NCBI GenBank assembly: GCA_003439945.1
Contig: QVRM01007076.1
Coordinates: 155,001 to 219,000 of the forward strand
Direction: 5' to 3'
Length of the DNA: 64,000 bases
DNA from: Dermanyssus gallinae
Taxonomy: Eukaryota; Arthropoda; Arachnida; Mesostigmata; Dermanyssidae
Shown: positions 12,601-26,479 of the stretch, one piece after another
Layout: each line of letters begins with the position of its first letter
Numbering within the stretch: position 1 is the first letter of the stretch
Made by a program: the position numbers and the translations under genes
The notes under the pieces: generated by a model
Databases searched by the model: none
Seen by the model: the letters and a program-made list of their open reading frames with translations, nothing else
What the model was told of the DNA's origin: nothing

Positions 12601-13100
12601 GACCTACGAAGGCACAGTCTCATTCATTTTGCCCCCAATCGTTGGGAATTATTTGGCCTTGGTTAAATGAAAAGCGTTCATGAAGTTCTCGTTTTGAATT
12701 TGTATGCTCTACCGGAAAACGAGATACACATGTCTTCAGAACGTGCTTGATGCTTCACGCTATGTGCCCCTCATTCAAGGGAACGTTTTTTTTATGATGG
12801 GGTACGGTGGTTTTGGGCTGTAGCCTAGAGTGCGCTGTGTTCCAGGGTGTTCCAGTGAATATCAATCAAGTAATTACACAACGGACGAAACATATTGTGG
12901 GGTAGATTAGCCATGAGTCTTGTACCAATAATTGTGGGCTCGACTCTTGCACAATATATTTTTTACTCAGATCGATTTTACTATATTTAGATTGAGAATA
13001 TATATATATATATATAGGTGTATGTACGGAATGTATGATGATGTCTTGTATGTATTTGCTGACTATCGACTTTATTGCTGCTGCTATTTTGTCTGCGTAG
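9700..13100. other. Region upstream of recognised cyclin K exons
   Basis: AT-rich, with no feature I can support. The missing N-terminal exon of cyclin K (the segment that in other animals carries a W-Y-x-x-K-K motif just before the L-R-x-T-P motif) should lie here or further upstream, but I could not find a convincing W-Y-W/Y codon string next to a splice donor. A short ATG frame at 12590 (MADETYEGTV...) is also unsupported. Confidence 0.4.
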
Positions 13101-13252
13101 GCGTTACGGGAAACGCCGTCGTTTCTTGACGGAATCCCAAACGTGAAGGAGATGAGGTACCGGCGGGAAGGTGCTCGCCTTATCATGAAGGTTGGCACGA
13201 CGCTCGGCCTCAAATGTGAGACGACAGCCAGTGGAATTGTCTACTTCCACAG
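13101..13252 (+). CDS. CCNK: Cyclin K exon: start of cyclin box
   Basis: Preceded by an in-frame TAG that forms the AG acceptor (13098-13100) and followed by the donor GTGAGC. It encodes [11 protein letters not shown]...[15 protein letters not shown]...[10 protein letters not shown], the first helices of the N-terminal cyclin fold. It starts in phase 0 and ends in phase 2. The conserved RYRREGAR block fixes the frame. Confidence 0.92.
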
Positions 13253-13335
13253 GTGAGCAGAAGTGTCCACATGTGCATACATTTCCCAAATGATTTGCAT
13301 TTAATTTTTCAGGTATTCAATAAGACATCTGCAAT

Positions 13336-13388
<53 letters not shown>

Positions 13389-16300
13389 CGTGTAGCTTTT
13401 TAACGTATTAGATGGCAAACACAATGTTAACATTTTATATTGTATGTTGCTTTTTTAGCACGTGTTGCTTGTCCCAACCTAGTTACGTAATGTTTGCTAT
13501 ACAATGTTCGTATTTGTTTTTTTGTTTGATTTCAGGTTCTACATGTTCCACAGCTTTAAACAGTTCCCGCGATTCATTACGTCCTGCTGTTGTCTTTTTC
13601 TTGCCGGAAAGGTAAGTTGATTTATCGTTCGCGTTCATCCAAGCCGACGAGCTGATCTACGTATTATATTCAAATAGAGATGAGGGAGATTTAGTCAAAC
13701 GTTATCTCGTGTGGTACAACCTACCATTGCATGAATATATTTGCTTGTACAGGCAGTCAATACAGAGTAATTTTGTTGTTTAAATTGTGTACAAAAGTTA
13801 ATCTTGCTTGTACTACGGTTGCTGAATTTGTATTTAAATTATTACAGTAACTATCCCCACTACCTTGGCAGGGGGAGGGGTGACATATTAATTGATTATT
13901 TGTATTTAGAACACCCGTTACGCTGATATTGCAATGTTTTACCGAAGAAAAGACACGTTACGTTTCAATAGCGTAAAAGGGAGAATCAATATTTTTGTGT
14001 AGGTAGGTAAATTGAACGACACTAGTGCAGGGAAGGAAATATTGGTGGAGAGAGATGCTTGTGATGATTTCATTACAATAGTTTCTTTTGGATTCGATGC
14101 CGGCACGACACATGAGCAAGGACAGGTAGCCGCGCAGTTCAAGGTTCTTTGTTTTCTCCAACGCTAAGTAATTTCTTTGATTAGATCAAGCTGTCTGTTT
14201 ACATACGTCTATTTTACAGCGAGTTATCGCTAGAACTATCGATTAGTGTGCGATCAGCAGTAACATTAATATTGTCGGCGCTTGGGTTTTTGGCGTGCAG
14301 GTGGAGGAAACGCCAAAGAAGTGTAAACAGATAATCTCAACGGCGCGTGAAATTCTGACTCAGAAGCAGTTGGAAACGTTTGGTGACGATCCCAAGGAGG
14401 AGGTGATGACTCTTGAGCGAATTCTTCTGAAGACTATCAAATTTGACCTCCAGGTATCTCATCCGTACCAGTTTATTCTACGGTACGCGAAAGGTGCGTA
14501 TAAACAGTGCTCGCATTCACAGGGGCAGATAGGTGAGAGTCTGCTAACTCACGCAGAGAAAACTCGTAAAAGCTCGTAATAAAATCATATGGGAATTGCA
14601 GGCACCTAGATCGGGAATAACTCGTGTCGTTTGGTTCAAATGCTGTATACAAATTAAAAAAAAACTATTGAACTAAATGTCTTGCACGTGTCGGTAGGGT
14701 CATTATTCCGCAACAGATGGATTTACTCACTGTAATCGCCGTTTGCTTGACTTACCGCTTCAATTCGTGACCCACACTGCAAATCATGCAAGACCTGCAT
14801 ATCAAGATTTGCAAATGCCTGCCGAGTATAATGTTTTGCTGTCATTAAAATTTCCGCTTCTAGAAAGCCACGAGTGCTTATCTCAAAACATGCTCATACG
14901 TTCTGCTAGCCACCCTTGCACTAAACGGCCGGCATGAGCTGGCGCGCCGTCCTCCTTACACCCGTATTGTAAACCATTAGACACAGAATTTATCCACGGT
15001 TCTATTGCAGTTGTTTGCAGATATAAAAATAAGGCTTCCTTTGTCACTGCTCGGCTATTCGAAAAAGTATGGTGCCAAAGAGATTCTGCAGAAAACACCA
15101 CACTTAATAAGTGCAGCTAAGTTGGAAGCTAGCTCTGGCCAACGATAGGGACATCCTCTGATTCGCTGGCAAACCAACGTCTATTTGGCTTATTGCATTT
15201 TACGTTTACGGTGGATATTTTCTCGTCAGAGGGGATTTAATCACGTTCTTCTACTTTTTGCTGGACCCGTGTCCGGCATCGTGCAAATCTATTTGCTTTA
15301 TCAGCTTCATAGAGATTCTGCCTGACTTTTATGGTATAAAACTATACCTGAAGTCCTTGTAAACAATTTGACTAATGGTTCGCAATGATATATCCAACTG
15401 GAGCTTAAAGCACGCGGTGATGTTCAAAATGCACTTTATAGGGTCTCACTTAATTCTGTAATCCTCACACAGTGGACTTTATCGTAAATCTTCCGCTATG
15501 TTGTGTAGGAACCCGGTTCTGTTTCTGCAGCCCCGCAAACTGTTGTTTTCGCGAAAAGGAAAGAACTTTACAGTCTTGTTTGGGGTTCATTTGGCGCGAA
15601 GAGCAAGAACTATAGCTGATTTTTGGTGAAATTACTTACTAGTAGTTGATTGTTCAGCCTGGTTATTTTTCTATCTGGGTACATTTTACTTGAAACAGAA
15701 TCTGGTTATTTGCCAGATACGAGGCATGAGCGAATATTGTATGCGTTCAGACAGCCTTCCAAAGTTTGACTCAGGTTGGCTTTCTGAATTAATTTCATCG
15801 CTTGGTTATTTTACGTGTACGGTCATATACGAAATGCTCAGGTATTCCATAAACCCCTGTCTGTCTCGCAGGTCCATTTTCGCCATTCTATCCCATCGTC
15901 AAGTTAGACACGATTACAAGCATAAAACGTCCTTTGTCCTACTGTTTTCATATGAGGATTTGCAACCATCCTGTAAATGAGATCTGTCGTAACGCCTCAA
16001 AAGAAGGGGGTAATATTTCAATCCAGGTGGACATCGAGGAGTGCAGAGATGCCTAAGGAGCATCGGCAATGCCAGTTAATACAATTATTAGTATGAATTC
16101 AAAACTTTTGGCGCTAGAAATATATTTTGGTGTTCTACGAATATCGCCAGACAACGCTATCTTATATTATTTTTGCATGTTGTTTAAATCTTCTTAATAA
16201 GCAGACGAAGAAGAAAGGTTGCTGTAATAACATGAGCTCCAGAGGGCAAAGCAATGGAGCTTTGCTCTTTAGATAAATACGGGCGCTCCCCACTGCATAA

Positions 16301-19300
16301 ATTCTAATTGCCACGACGAGAAAAAATATGAAGGTCTTTCTTGCCCTTTCGCAAGCTGTGGAGCGCAAGTAATGATGTATGTAAACGATCGAGGAGCCAT
16401 AAATGAAGTGTTAGGCACCTGGCAATCGAGATTTGTTTAAGCTGCCAACACAATTCACCCACGTTTAGGACTGGATACATGCCTTCAATAAAATGCTACA
16501 ATCGTTTCGGCTATCTTTCTAATTGCTGAATTTGTGTATCTATGGGTGATTTCAGGCGACACTAATTTTAGAGACATGGTCATAAAAATTGAGAACATCA
16601 TAAGTCCAGGGTTGCTTCTGTTTTTGCTGTTTGCTAGCATTTGTCCATTTTGGAGTACGTTAATTAAAAAGAGAATTTCGCCGACTTGTGTTGTATTGCG
16701 CCTTTGCAGCAATTCACGGCGACCGGGACAAGATCGGGCAGATGGTACAAATGGCGTGGACGTTTATCAACGACTCGCTTCAAACCACGCTATGCCTTCA
16801 GTGGGAACCGGAGATTATTGCAATAGCCGTAATCTACTTGGCAAGCAAGCTGTCCAACTTCGAGATAAGTGATTGGCAAGGTAAGATGCAAGTATATACC
16901 GGGTGTTCCTAAATCGGGTCGCCCCATTTTAAGGAGTTGTGCAAGCTGTTAAGAAATGATTTTTCCTCTTGTAATGAGGGGAAGGAGAGTCTTGTTTAGG
17001 AGTGAGAGCGAATTGAATAACATCTGCTACACTGATGCGGATGGTCGGACATCACTTCGCAAAAGGCGCCACCGCAGACATGTCGTCGTGTTTGGCAGGA
17101 AATTCTGCTTCGTCCGAAAGATACTCATGCTGTCTACAAGTCAAATAGCCACATGGAGAACAGTTCGCGAAAATTGGCGTTCTGGGATATTCACTTTTCT
17201 TACTTTGTCATTCAATATCTTGAAAACTTAGTATTACAGTCAATACCCATAGAATAACCACACGAATATAAACTTTATAAGGATTACTTTGGTATGTTAT
17301 TGATGGTGGTCTTCTATCGAGACTTACTTAATATGATTACTGTAAGTCATTTTCCTGTCCCCGATATCAGACTCCCGTATCGCGTGTACATAGAGGAGGG
17401 ACGTTCACCATACTAGTCACGCTAGCTGCTTGTGACACGTGTCCATCAAGCATTTCCCGAAACCTTCCACAAAAAGATACAGACCGTACACAAGCCATAT
17501 AAAAACTTTTTACTTTACACGAGGGTGGTTCAGTAAGTAATTCGAAAAAAAAACACTATACTATCTGTAAGTGTTTTATTTTATTCTATCTATCTTCGAC
17601 ACAGTCTTTTTGAATCTCTACACACATCAACTAACACTGTTATCATATGTATATATCATCCAGGCAGCTCAGCGCTAGGTTGTAGACTTGTTTTGTGCGA
17701 CATGGTAATGTTGCGTCGTTGGGGCGTCTACTGTATATCACAGGAATACAAATAAACCATTCGTAGTCTCTAACGATATGGTCAGCAAATGTCGGCCGTT
17801 TAGAATCATAGCAGAACAATTTTTAGCAGTTTCAAATAGTTACAGTAACTAAGCCCAATTAGTAGATGCTGGTGACCAGTTTAGTCACTTTGTGTTTATC
17901 GCCACGTTATTATTGGCGATTAGTTTAGAATAGGGTAGTTCTGATGATCGTTAGTTGTTGATATAGATTAATGCTGAGAGGTTTCAGCATGAAAAAAAAA
18001 ACGTTATTTATATAGTATGCTTGCTAACGCATTATATGGCGCATTTTACAAAGTCACGTCGTGTCAAGTGAGAGACGTCTATGAGCTGTAGTTGCAGTTG
18101 CAAAATACGCGGCGCCGAGGTTGACGCAACTTTGCCTTCCTGTTCGCAGGACGATCGGAAGAGCAGACTCGCTGGTGGGAAGCGTTCGCATCGGAAGTAT
18201 CGGTCGAACTACTAGAGGATATCTGTCATCAAATTCTCGACCTTTACTCGACCGATGACCCCAGCAAGCCACAGGATTCACCCCCGGATGAAGACGACGT
18301 CTGCCCGACGCCACCGCGGCGAACCCCTCAAATGCGCTCGCCCTCGCCAGCGATGCTGATGACGAAAAAGGTACAGCTAGCACCAATCAACACCTAGTAT
18401 ATACTAAATGTTGTCTGTTGACTTCTCCGCTACTGGAAAAGATATCGTATAAAACAACCTTCGTCTCTATACGGTATGCGACGCTTGGCAGGCCGTATTA
18501 CAATGTATCAGTATAAACGAGCCCGACTATGCTACATAGAGAATTCAGCCATGCATACCTAGTTGCCTATTGCTACATACATAAACAATTTAAAGCGTAT
18601 TTTCACTTCATGTTGGGTAAGCACACATACAATACAAAGAATTATTTTAAGATGTCCCGCCAGTCCTGCTACTGATATGGCTGCTTAGCACTTACACTAT
18701 CATGACTTGCACACGGCCTGTTTCAATATTTAAAAATGCATGTGCAACTTGGCTTAAGGAAGCTCTTAGTCTGATGGAGTGTATGTTGAAATACATGGAC
18801 TGGGAAACGTATATAAACACTATATTCGTCCTGCCTACTCCCTTCTACTCAGAGTTGCCCCCATGGTGTTAAACTCTGGCTTAGTGTCGGTCATTTTTCC
18901 TCATTAACTGCTCATTTAACTAGAGATACGCCGGGGTCGTTTAGAGTGCTAATTGCTATCGAATCTGTTCTTCGAATGGGGGGTATCGGCTCACAAATAA
19001 ACAATACGCTTTTACACCGAAGTTTATAAGCCTAATAATACCCGTTTCATAAACGCAGGTTTTACGGGGTTACGTACCGCTAGATGCGAGATACTTAGTT
19101 TCGTCTATAGAAGCTGAATGCCGTATGAAAGTACTATTTTCTTATAGAAACGGTGTAGCGCTGTTTGTAATGAAAGCTCTGAGAAGAAAGGATGCGAGCT
19201 CTTATGTGTCGTTGACGCAACCAATGCTTTCCGTGCCCTTTCCTCACTCATATATTACTCTTTATATATTTTTAAATTATTTAAGTTTCTGCCCGGCAGT

Positions 19301-22300
19301 GTGTGACGAGCAGGTTATGACCAATAATGATAATAATAATGAGACATTATGTCATTCGTTCGTCTAAAATAGATATTGTTTCTTTCTTAGATATTCCTTA
19401 CAACAGTATAGGCATGATACGAATGAACCGTGTATGGTCATCTTGATAATCTAAGCGTTGTGCTGCTTCGTTTTAGGATAAAAAGGATGAACCACTACAC
19501 ATAATTTCGGAAGGCAAGAGCGGTAAACTGCAGGCGCCTCCGATGCCACCTCCCATGGTGACTGGACTGGTGAGCATTCTACCTATTCCATTTTCCCCTA
19601 GTAGGTCTGTTTGCTTGTGGTCATTTTCAACTCTGTGGAGCCGATTTTTCGTGCTAGTGTTCTCACTAAAAGTCTTTTGATACGAAGATCCCAGGGAAAT
19701 GCATATGTATTTGTTGTCGTGGAAATCTTAATTTTGCTATCCCAACAGTGATTCTGAGATTCAATCAATCATATTTATTTCACTCAAATAGAGTATGTAC
19801 AACTAATTTTGCTACCATAGTGGCAAGACGTTTGACCGCGCTGACTAGCGTAGAAGAATGAATAGATAGAGGTTTAACGCTATGCATTTTGCAAAGGCGC
19901 TCTCAGACATGAATGCAGAGTGGCGGAGTAGTGGAGTATGCAGCGGAGCTATGTCAACAATACTCCGACAGCCGTTCGTTTTGGACGACTAACCTAACTG
20001 GATTTTTGACGCGCGGACGTGTGTTCCGCCGCTCCTACTATAGAAATAGCCAAATGTGTATCTATAGTAATTAATTTGACACATTTGTAGCGTAGAGCTC
20101 GAACATCCCTAAGATACATGGCGCAATTAGGATCATGGACTGGGTAACTTAACAAAATATGGGGCGTGCGGGCGGTAACAATGACAGCGCAGTTTTTGTT
20201 CAGATAAGCCTTGAACAATGAAGCGTATGTGTGGATGCAGCGTACGCTCTAGTATGAAATAGTACTTGTAAATTACGATTAGGGCAGGCCTTTGGTGATC
20301 TTAAAGACTAACGTGTGTTTGACTTTGCGAATGTGTTTGTCCGTGGTTTTTTTTCTGTAAATGTGCTAATATGTGTGTGTGTGCTTAATGTTTCTGGTGT
20401 GTGTTTTACATGTTGTATGACATACTGTTCAACACGACCTGCAATTCTTCTTCATCTCGTTCTATTTCGTCTGTGTGATGCCGCTGTGACTGTCTCTACT
20501 GCTGCTATGGATGCCTCTGGTTTTCGTGCCACCTATACACACATATGCTTGTTCTGGATTGTGTATTGTTATTCTGATCCAATTGTTATGGCTACTATTA
20601 AATATTTTGTGCCTTGGCTGCTCTTTTCTCGCTCCATCTATCTCTCCCTGTACACAAATGTTTGTCGTCTCCTATTGTACCTTAATCCGATCTTCATTTT
20701 CATACCATCTCCTGGTTGCCACCCCATACGCCTTGTCGTAATTTTGCCAAATAAATTCCGCGCCCCTATTTATCTTAATGACGAATATTAATCACGTTGT
20801 TTTCGGGCGGTCTTTGTTTTTTTGTCGTGACGATGTTCGTATGGTCTCTTTTCAAAAATGCTTTGATATTGCAAATTCCACTTGCTCAAACGGCCGTGCG
20901 TTTTCGTGTCCCCCCCCCAATTTACTTTTCTGCCTTCGTTCACCGTCCACTTGTTTTGTGTTTTGCTGTGCCTGCCTGCTTTTCACTGTTGATTGCCGAT
21001 GGACCTGCCATATCTACGTTGTTTTTGCCGTGTATTTATTTGACTGCTCGAATTTTGCAATGCGCCCTTGTTGTGCATTGTATAATGGTGCCACGTTTGC
21101 GTCTCCCCGCCTGCCCGGCATTTTATAACGGCGCCTTTGGGCTATCCAAAAACAATAGACGGCCTCTGTAGGAGCGCCACCGCCGCCGTTACCGAAAGAG
21201 CCCCAGTTCTATGGGCCACTACCGAGCGAGCCGGGCACACGGACGCTTGGCGCTCCACTTGTCAGTCAGGCCTCGGCGCCTCAACCGAATGCCCAGCTAA
21301 CGGTTGCGTTTGGTGCCGGAGCCCAGTTGGTGGGTCACACGGCCGTTACACCTGTTCTCCCGCCACAGCACAGTTTGAATCATCACCAGCAGCAGCAGCA
21401 GCAACAACAACCACAACAACTGCAGCAGCATCAACAACCACCACACCACCCACAAGCCCTAACGATGCCGCCGCACGGGCCGCCACAGGGCCATCCCGGT
21501 CTTCAGCAACAACCAGGGTCGATGCTTTCTCTACCACCGCAACAACAACAACAGCAGCCACCGCCTCTACCACAGGCGCTGGCCCAGCCGCAAGGGCAGC
21601 TTCCACCTCCACCGCTACAACAGCAGCAGCAAATGCAGCAACAACAACAACAACAGCAACAAGTGCTCCAGGGTGGTGGACATCCGGGTATCCCACACAA
21701 TCACACGACCACGAATCACCAGACCAGCCCAGCTGTCGCACCTCTACCGCCACCGCCACAGGTGAGAGGGAAGGAGAAAAAAATGCCGAATGAGACAGTC
21801 ATAATGGTGAGCAACAGGCAGACAGGTCCTGTTAACAATTTTGTCACCAAAAAAAATGTCACGCACTTTCGAGCCTGGGGAGACACCCGAGAGTTTAGTG
21901 ATTGGTGTTAGAGATTTGGTCACACTGGTCGCTGCTAGCTGCCGGCGACACTAGCCACGCACCACGTGCTCTCGAAATGTTCCGTATAAAAAAAGATCGA
22001 GCCAGCGCCGCCCACTTGCATTAGATGTCACGCCCTCTGCATGGGTGCGCTTCTATGACCGAGGAACCGGGTTGCAGAACAGATCCGGTAAATACGGATT
22101 GGTAACCTCTGGCACCGAAGAGCCGCCGAGCGGGGATTATCGATCCCAACGCTAAACATAGAACACTGACAGGATCGGCCTTTCCTAGCTTCCTTCGGCT
22201 TAGGCTAACGCTAATCTTGGAAGTAGAAGAACAGTATTTTTTTATTTGACTAACGTAGAGAGAGGTCAGACGTCGGGACTGTCCCTCTAGCGACTAGACG

Positions 22301-25300
22301 TTAAATTTTGTCTCTGCTTGGGCGGCATTTTAAATTGATGTGCAGACAGAAGTGTTCAGGACGACATTACTGTTGTAGCTAATTAATAACGTGCAAATAC
22401 ACCCGAAAGCGTTCCGCATTTGCACTGCTATTAGAGGCACTCTGTAAAAAGTTGAATACTCGATCAAGAATTTATGTGTATATATGCATTTTACCACAAA
22501 AAGCTACATTAGGCCAGGTTCATTTGACCTACAGTCTGCCAAATCCTCCGTTTGCTGCCAGTACCCGATTTACTCTAGAAAACAACAACTAAGGAGGAGG
22601 TGTGATTGAGATAGCTGGACCATCCTGCACGCTTTTCTCAGCAACTAACAGTATTTAATGCTCAGCTGTTTTACGCCGTTTGCTCGTTACACTGTTATTG
22701 CCATTGCGTTATGGTTGTTCATTATACAGCTGAGCACATGATATCATCTGCCGCTACTAAACCGTAATTACGAAACTAACTTTAATATGCTACATGGACG
22801 GATTTCTCACCGTTATTGCTTGTTGGACGTACGATGTTCTGTCGAGATGTACTGTTTAATGGGGCATGACTATTTCTCTTCTAACTAACTCGCCCGGAAA
22901 CTATTTACATAAGCGTTAAATATCGAGTTCTTCTGGACGCGAGCTTGACATGCTCCTAGACAAAGAGTTCTCTGCCGTTTTTTTATTATTTTAATTTAAA
23001 CTCCTTTTGTACGAATATGATTTTATTTTGCTCATAGGGAATACACTGCCAACGTCAGTTGTCACGTTTACTACGAACTAATATATTCTGTATACTTTTA
23101 TATTAACCGCTTGTGACAAGTAGCTGCGTGTAACGTTAGACTCTGTGGTGATTAGAAGTGTATCTCTACTAGCGAGCGTACAGGGTACAAATTGTTGGGT
23201 TTTATTTGGGTGGAGGTGGCGGCTTCTAACTTCATAATGAACTAAGATTACTAGAGGACACGCGATGCTCTGTGTTTGGATATCGGAATAATAATAATAA
23301 TAATATCAAATGACTATAGCGGCTATGACTATTGTCACCATTGCCTGAGTATTAATGACGTGTCGTTGCGACCGTGTTTGGGCTTGCTGCAGACGACGAC
23401 TGTCGCAGGGAGTGGCGTTTCGGTGCCCGTTCCTGTGAGCGTGGCCGTAGGCGGTCCCTTTTCTCGACCCCCACCTCCGTTACCTCCGAGGAATCACAAC
23501 AGTCAAACAGGGCCTCCGCCGCCGACGCACGGCTCACCTTCCATTCATGTACGTGAAACCTTTACATGTAGTCACGCGTATATACATAAACACATTTACA
23601 TTAATTGAAGGGAGGTAGAGGACGCGCATAATTGTAGATACCGTTCAGATATCACTTGGGCGCCATTTGTCGGCCAGGGTCAGTCGAGAACCGGCTCATC
23701 TCGCCGCGAGTTACCTGCGCGAGCAGCTTCCTGGTCGGTCCTCGCTGAAGACTTTAATGCGAGGCTGGATCAGCAAGAGCAGCGAATAATTATAGCTTTC
23801 GTAAAGCCATCAGGAAGGTCGGTTGCTGGATCGTGAGTAGGAAATATGAGTTTTTGAGTGTAACACTGGCTATTGGTCACAGATGCATTTGCAAATACAG
23901 ACAGGAAAATTGCAATCGTTTTAGAGGAGCTTGCTTCAAGATTTAACGGTAGCTTATCAGGATAGGACAGAACGCCCGTGGAAAGATAGCGAAGGAAGCC
24001 AACAGGGTTACGCGGGATTATGTCAAAGCGTTTCTGAGAATGAGACTATTAGCGGTCATGGCAAAAATAATGGTTAAAGGAACTCAACAAAAAGGAAACG
24101 AAATTGGCAAAGAAAATAACTGGATCGATTATATACAGCAGAAACGCAGCCACACATATAGATGAGGCGAAACGAAAGAAAACTGTTTCGTTAAAATAAG
24201 AAGGCTCGTAGAGCATTTGCAGGAATGCTGGTAGTATATACGAGGGCTTTACAGAATACTTTGGATGGTAGACTACAGAGAAAGCATGAACGCTGGCAAT
24301 GCAAGACGTCTCATTCGAGAGACCGCCGATTCAATTAAGAATGTTCCATGGGGAAGGGCGCTTTAAATTGTTTTATACCGAACGAACACCTTAAAAACAC
24401 TCGCATCACGTCGACCAGTGCTCTTCAATGGATGTGCGAAAATAGGACAAATCCTAAAAACATGGAAATAAGCCAGCATGATGTAGATAGCTAGACGAAA
24501 AGAAACTGAAACGCAGCCACCGTGGTGGAAAAAATAACGTTGGAAGTTCTATTGTATGTGCATATACAAAATGCTTTTAGAAATACTGGCATAGCAACTC
24601 GATGCCTTGGGTAAAGAGAGGGCAATATTAGCAGAGCAGCTGTGATTTAGGATAGGCAAATCAAGACTCGCCGTGGCCCCGAGGAGTTAAATGATATAGG
24701 GGAGATATAATCGAAACCATGAATACCTGTTTGTGCGACGTTCGTAGACCTAAAGGCTGCATGTGGTACCTGTATGGTACCGACAAGTGAGAGAGTCAAT
24801 AAGCTAGCGGCACAAGGAGTTCCTTCGAAACTAGTAAAGATACTAGTGAGGGTTTTACAAGAAGATACGGTACAAATACTAATGGAGTAGGAATGGCACA
24901 ATCTCGCAAAATACTGCGGCGTTTAGCTTCCTGCTTTTTCAATATTACCGGGAAGCTTATTGGAGCGGATTAGAACAATAAAATGCTCCCAGATGCTATT
25001 TATGCAAGATATCGTAACCTTATTCAGACTTCAGATACATTCAACGGTCAGCTACGGGATAGCACATTTCTACCTATTTAATCGTGGAGATGATCAATCC
25101 GTTTTTTATACATCGGCGAGTGCTTGTTACGCCAGCAAGTTAAACTATTCACAGTTTACTGAAATAGTTTTAGACAAGTATTCCCCTGGTCTTGTGGTGC
25201 GGCTACAACTATTTAACAGTTCTGATGTGGCGTTTATCTCGTATGACTCGTATGATCTAGCCTTTTGACTGCTGTTCCGCAGGCCTTATCTACACGTAAA

Positions 25301-26433
25301 TACATGAGAACCAGTTCGAGTGGCCAGTTCCGACCCCAAACACATGAATCTCCCAAATGCATTGCAATCAGTGTTCCTGCTACCATCTGTGCTTAGTAGA
25401 AGACCCGTCGTGTTTTGCTAGCCAGAAGGACATTGTCCGCAAATGGTGTTCTTCTTCCAACTATTGGATAAGAGCCAGATTATTATTATTAATATTTTTT
25501 TTTTTGCCATTTACAATTGTTTTGTTTTTGCCATTTACAATTGTGAGGTTTGAACGTGTGTTTCATCAAGTGCTTTCAGTAGTTTTCATCAATGTATAGC
25601 GTAAATTATAGAGGCAAGAATAGGAATTGCCTAATGATACATTCAGTAAGTAGTAGGAACTGTCCTAATGACCTTCTTCGCGCCGGTCACCCGCTACAGT
25701 TTCCACTCTTCGTGCCAGACCGCGAATAATTTTTACTGTGACACAGTTCATAAGTCGCTTTAAGTACATTGCCACGAAATGTTGTCCATTCGCGTGACTA
25801 GAATTATTATTATTATTATTTATTCAATTTTTCAGTATTTTCCTACAATTGTGGGACCCAAACGTGTACCCGCGTAGGCTCACCCCCCTTCTCAATCCAT
25901 AAGTACATTGCCACGAAATGTTGTCCATTCGCGTGACTAGAGTTATTATTATTATTGTGCTAAGCTAATCTCTGACGCTTGTTTAATCAGTGCCAACTAT
26001 TACTACTTCTATTACTACCATTGTCACTGGGAGTACTAATGAATCTACTCGTACGTATGCCAATCTATCCACAGTCGTCGCGTCCGTCACCCGTTGTGGG
26101 GGTGACGCAGCCGGTGCCCCCCGTGCCGCCGCCTCCACCGCCCGGCCAGGCTGTCTATGGGCCTCCAGCGGCGGCCGCCCATGGGGGCTATTTCTTGCAC
26201 GGCCCCCCGCCGCCCGTACCGCCGGCCGACTACTCAACGCCACCACCTCCGCCGCCGCCGCCGCCGCCCCATCAGTTTTATCAGAACAGTCCACACCACC
26301 ACCAACACCACCATCGGCCGCATCTCGGTGTCGTTCCTCCACCTTCGCCGTCTGCCAACGCAGCCGGGCCCGGCGGACCCATTAGGGACCACTACAGGTT
26401 GGTTGAGTCCGCTACTGGTACCACTGGTTGTTG

Positions 26434-26479
<46 letters not shown>

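Noticed and set aside
16890..16935. Possible transposon end (ACCGGGTGTTCC word)
   Set aside because: It resembles termini of some DNA transposons, but I found no matching inverted end or target-site duplication.
20315..21171. Long T-rich open frames in a cyclin K intron
   Set aside because: They are hydrophobic translations of pyrimidine-rich intron DNA on both sides of stops, with no motif.
21137..21793. 218-codon frame rich in A and T over the cyclin K Q-rich exon
   Set aside because: It is another frame over the CAG/CAA repeat. The Q/P frame connects in frame to the next cyclin K exon and this one does not.
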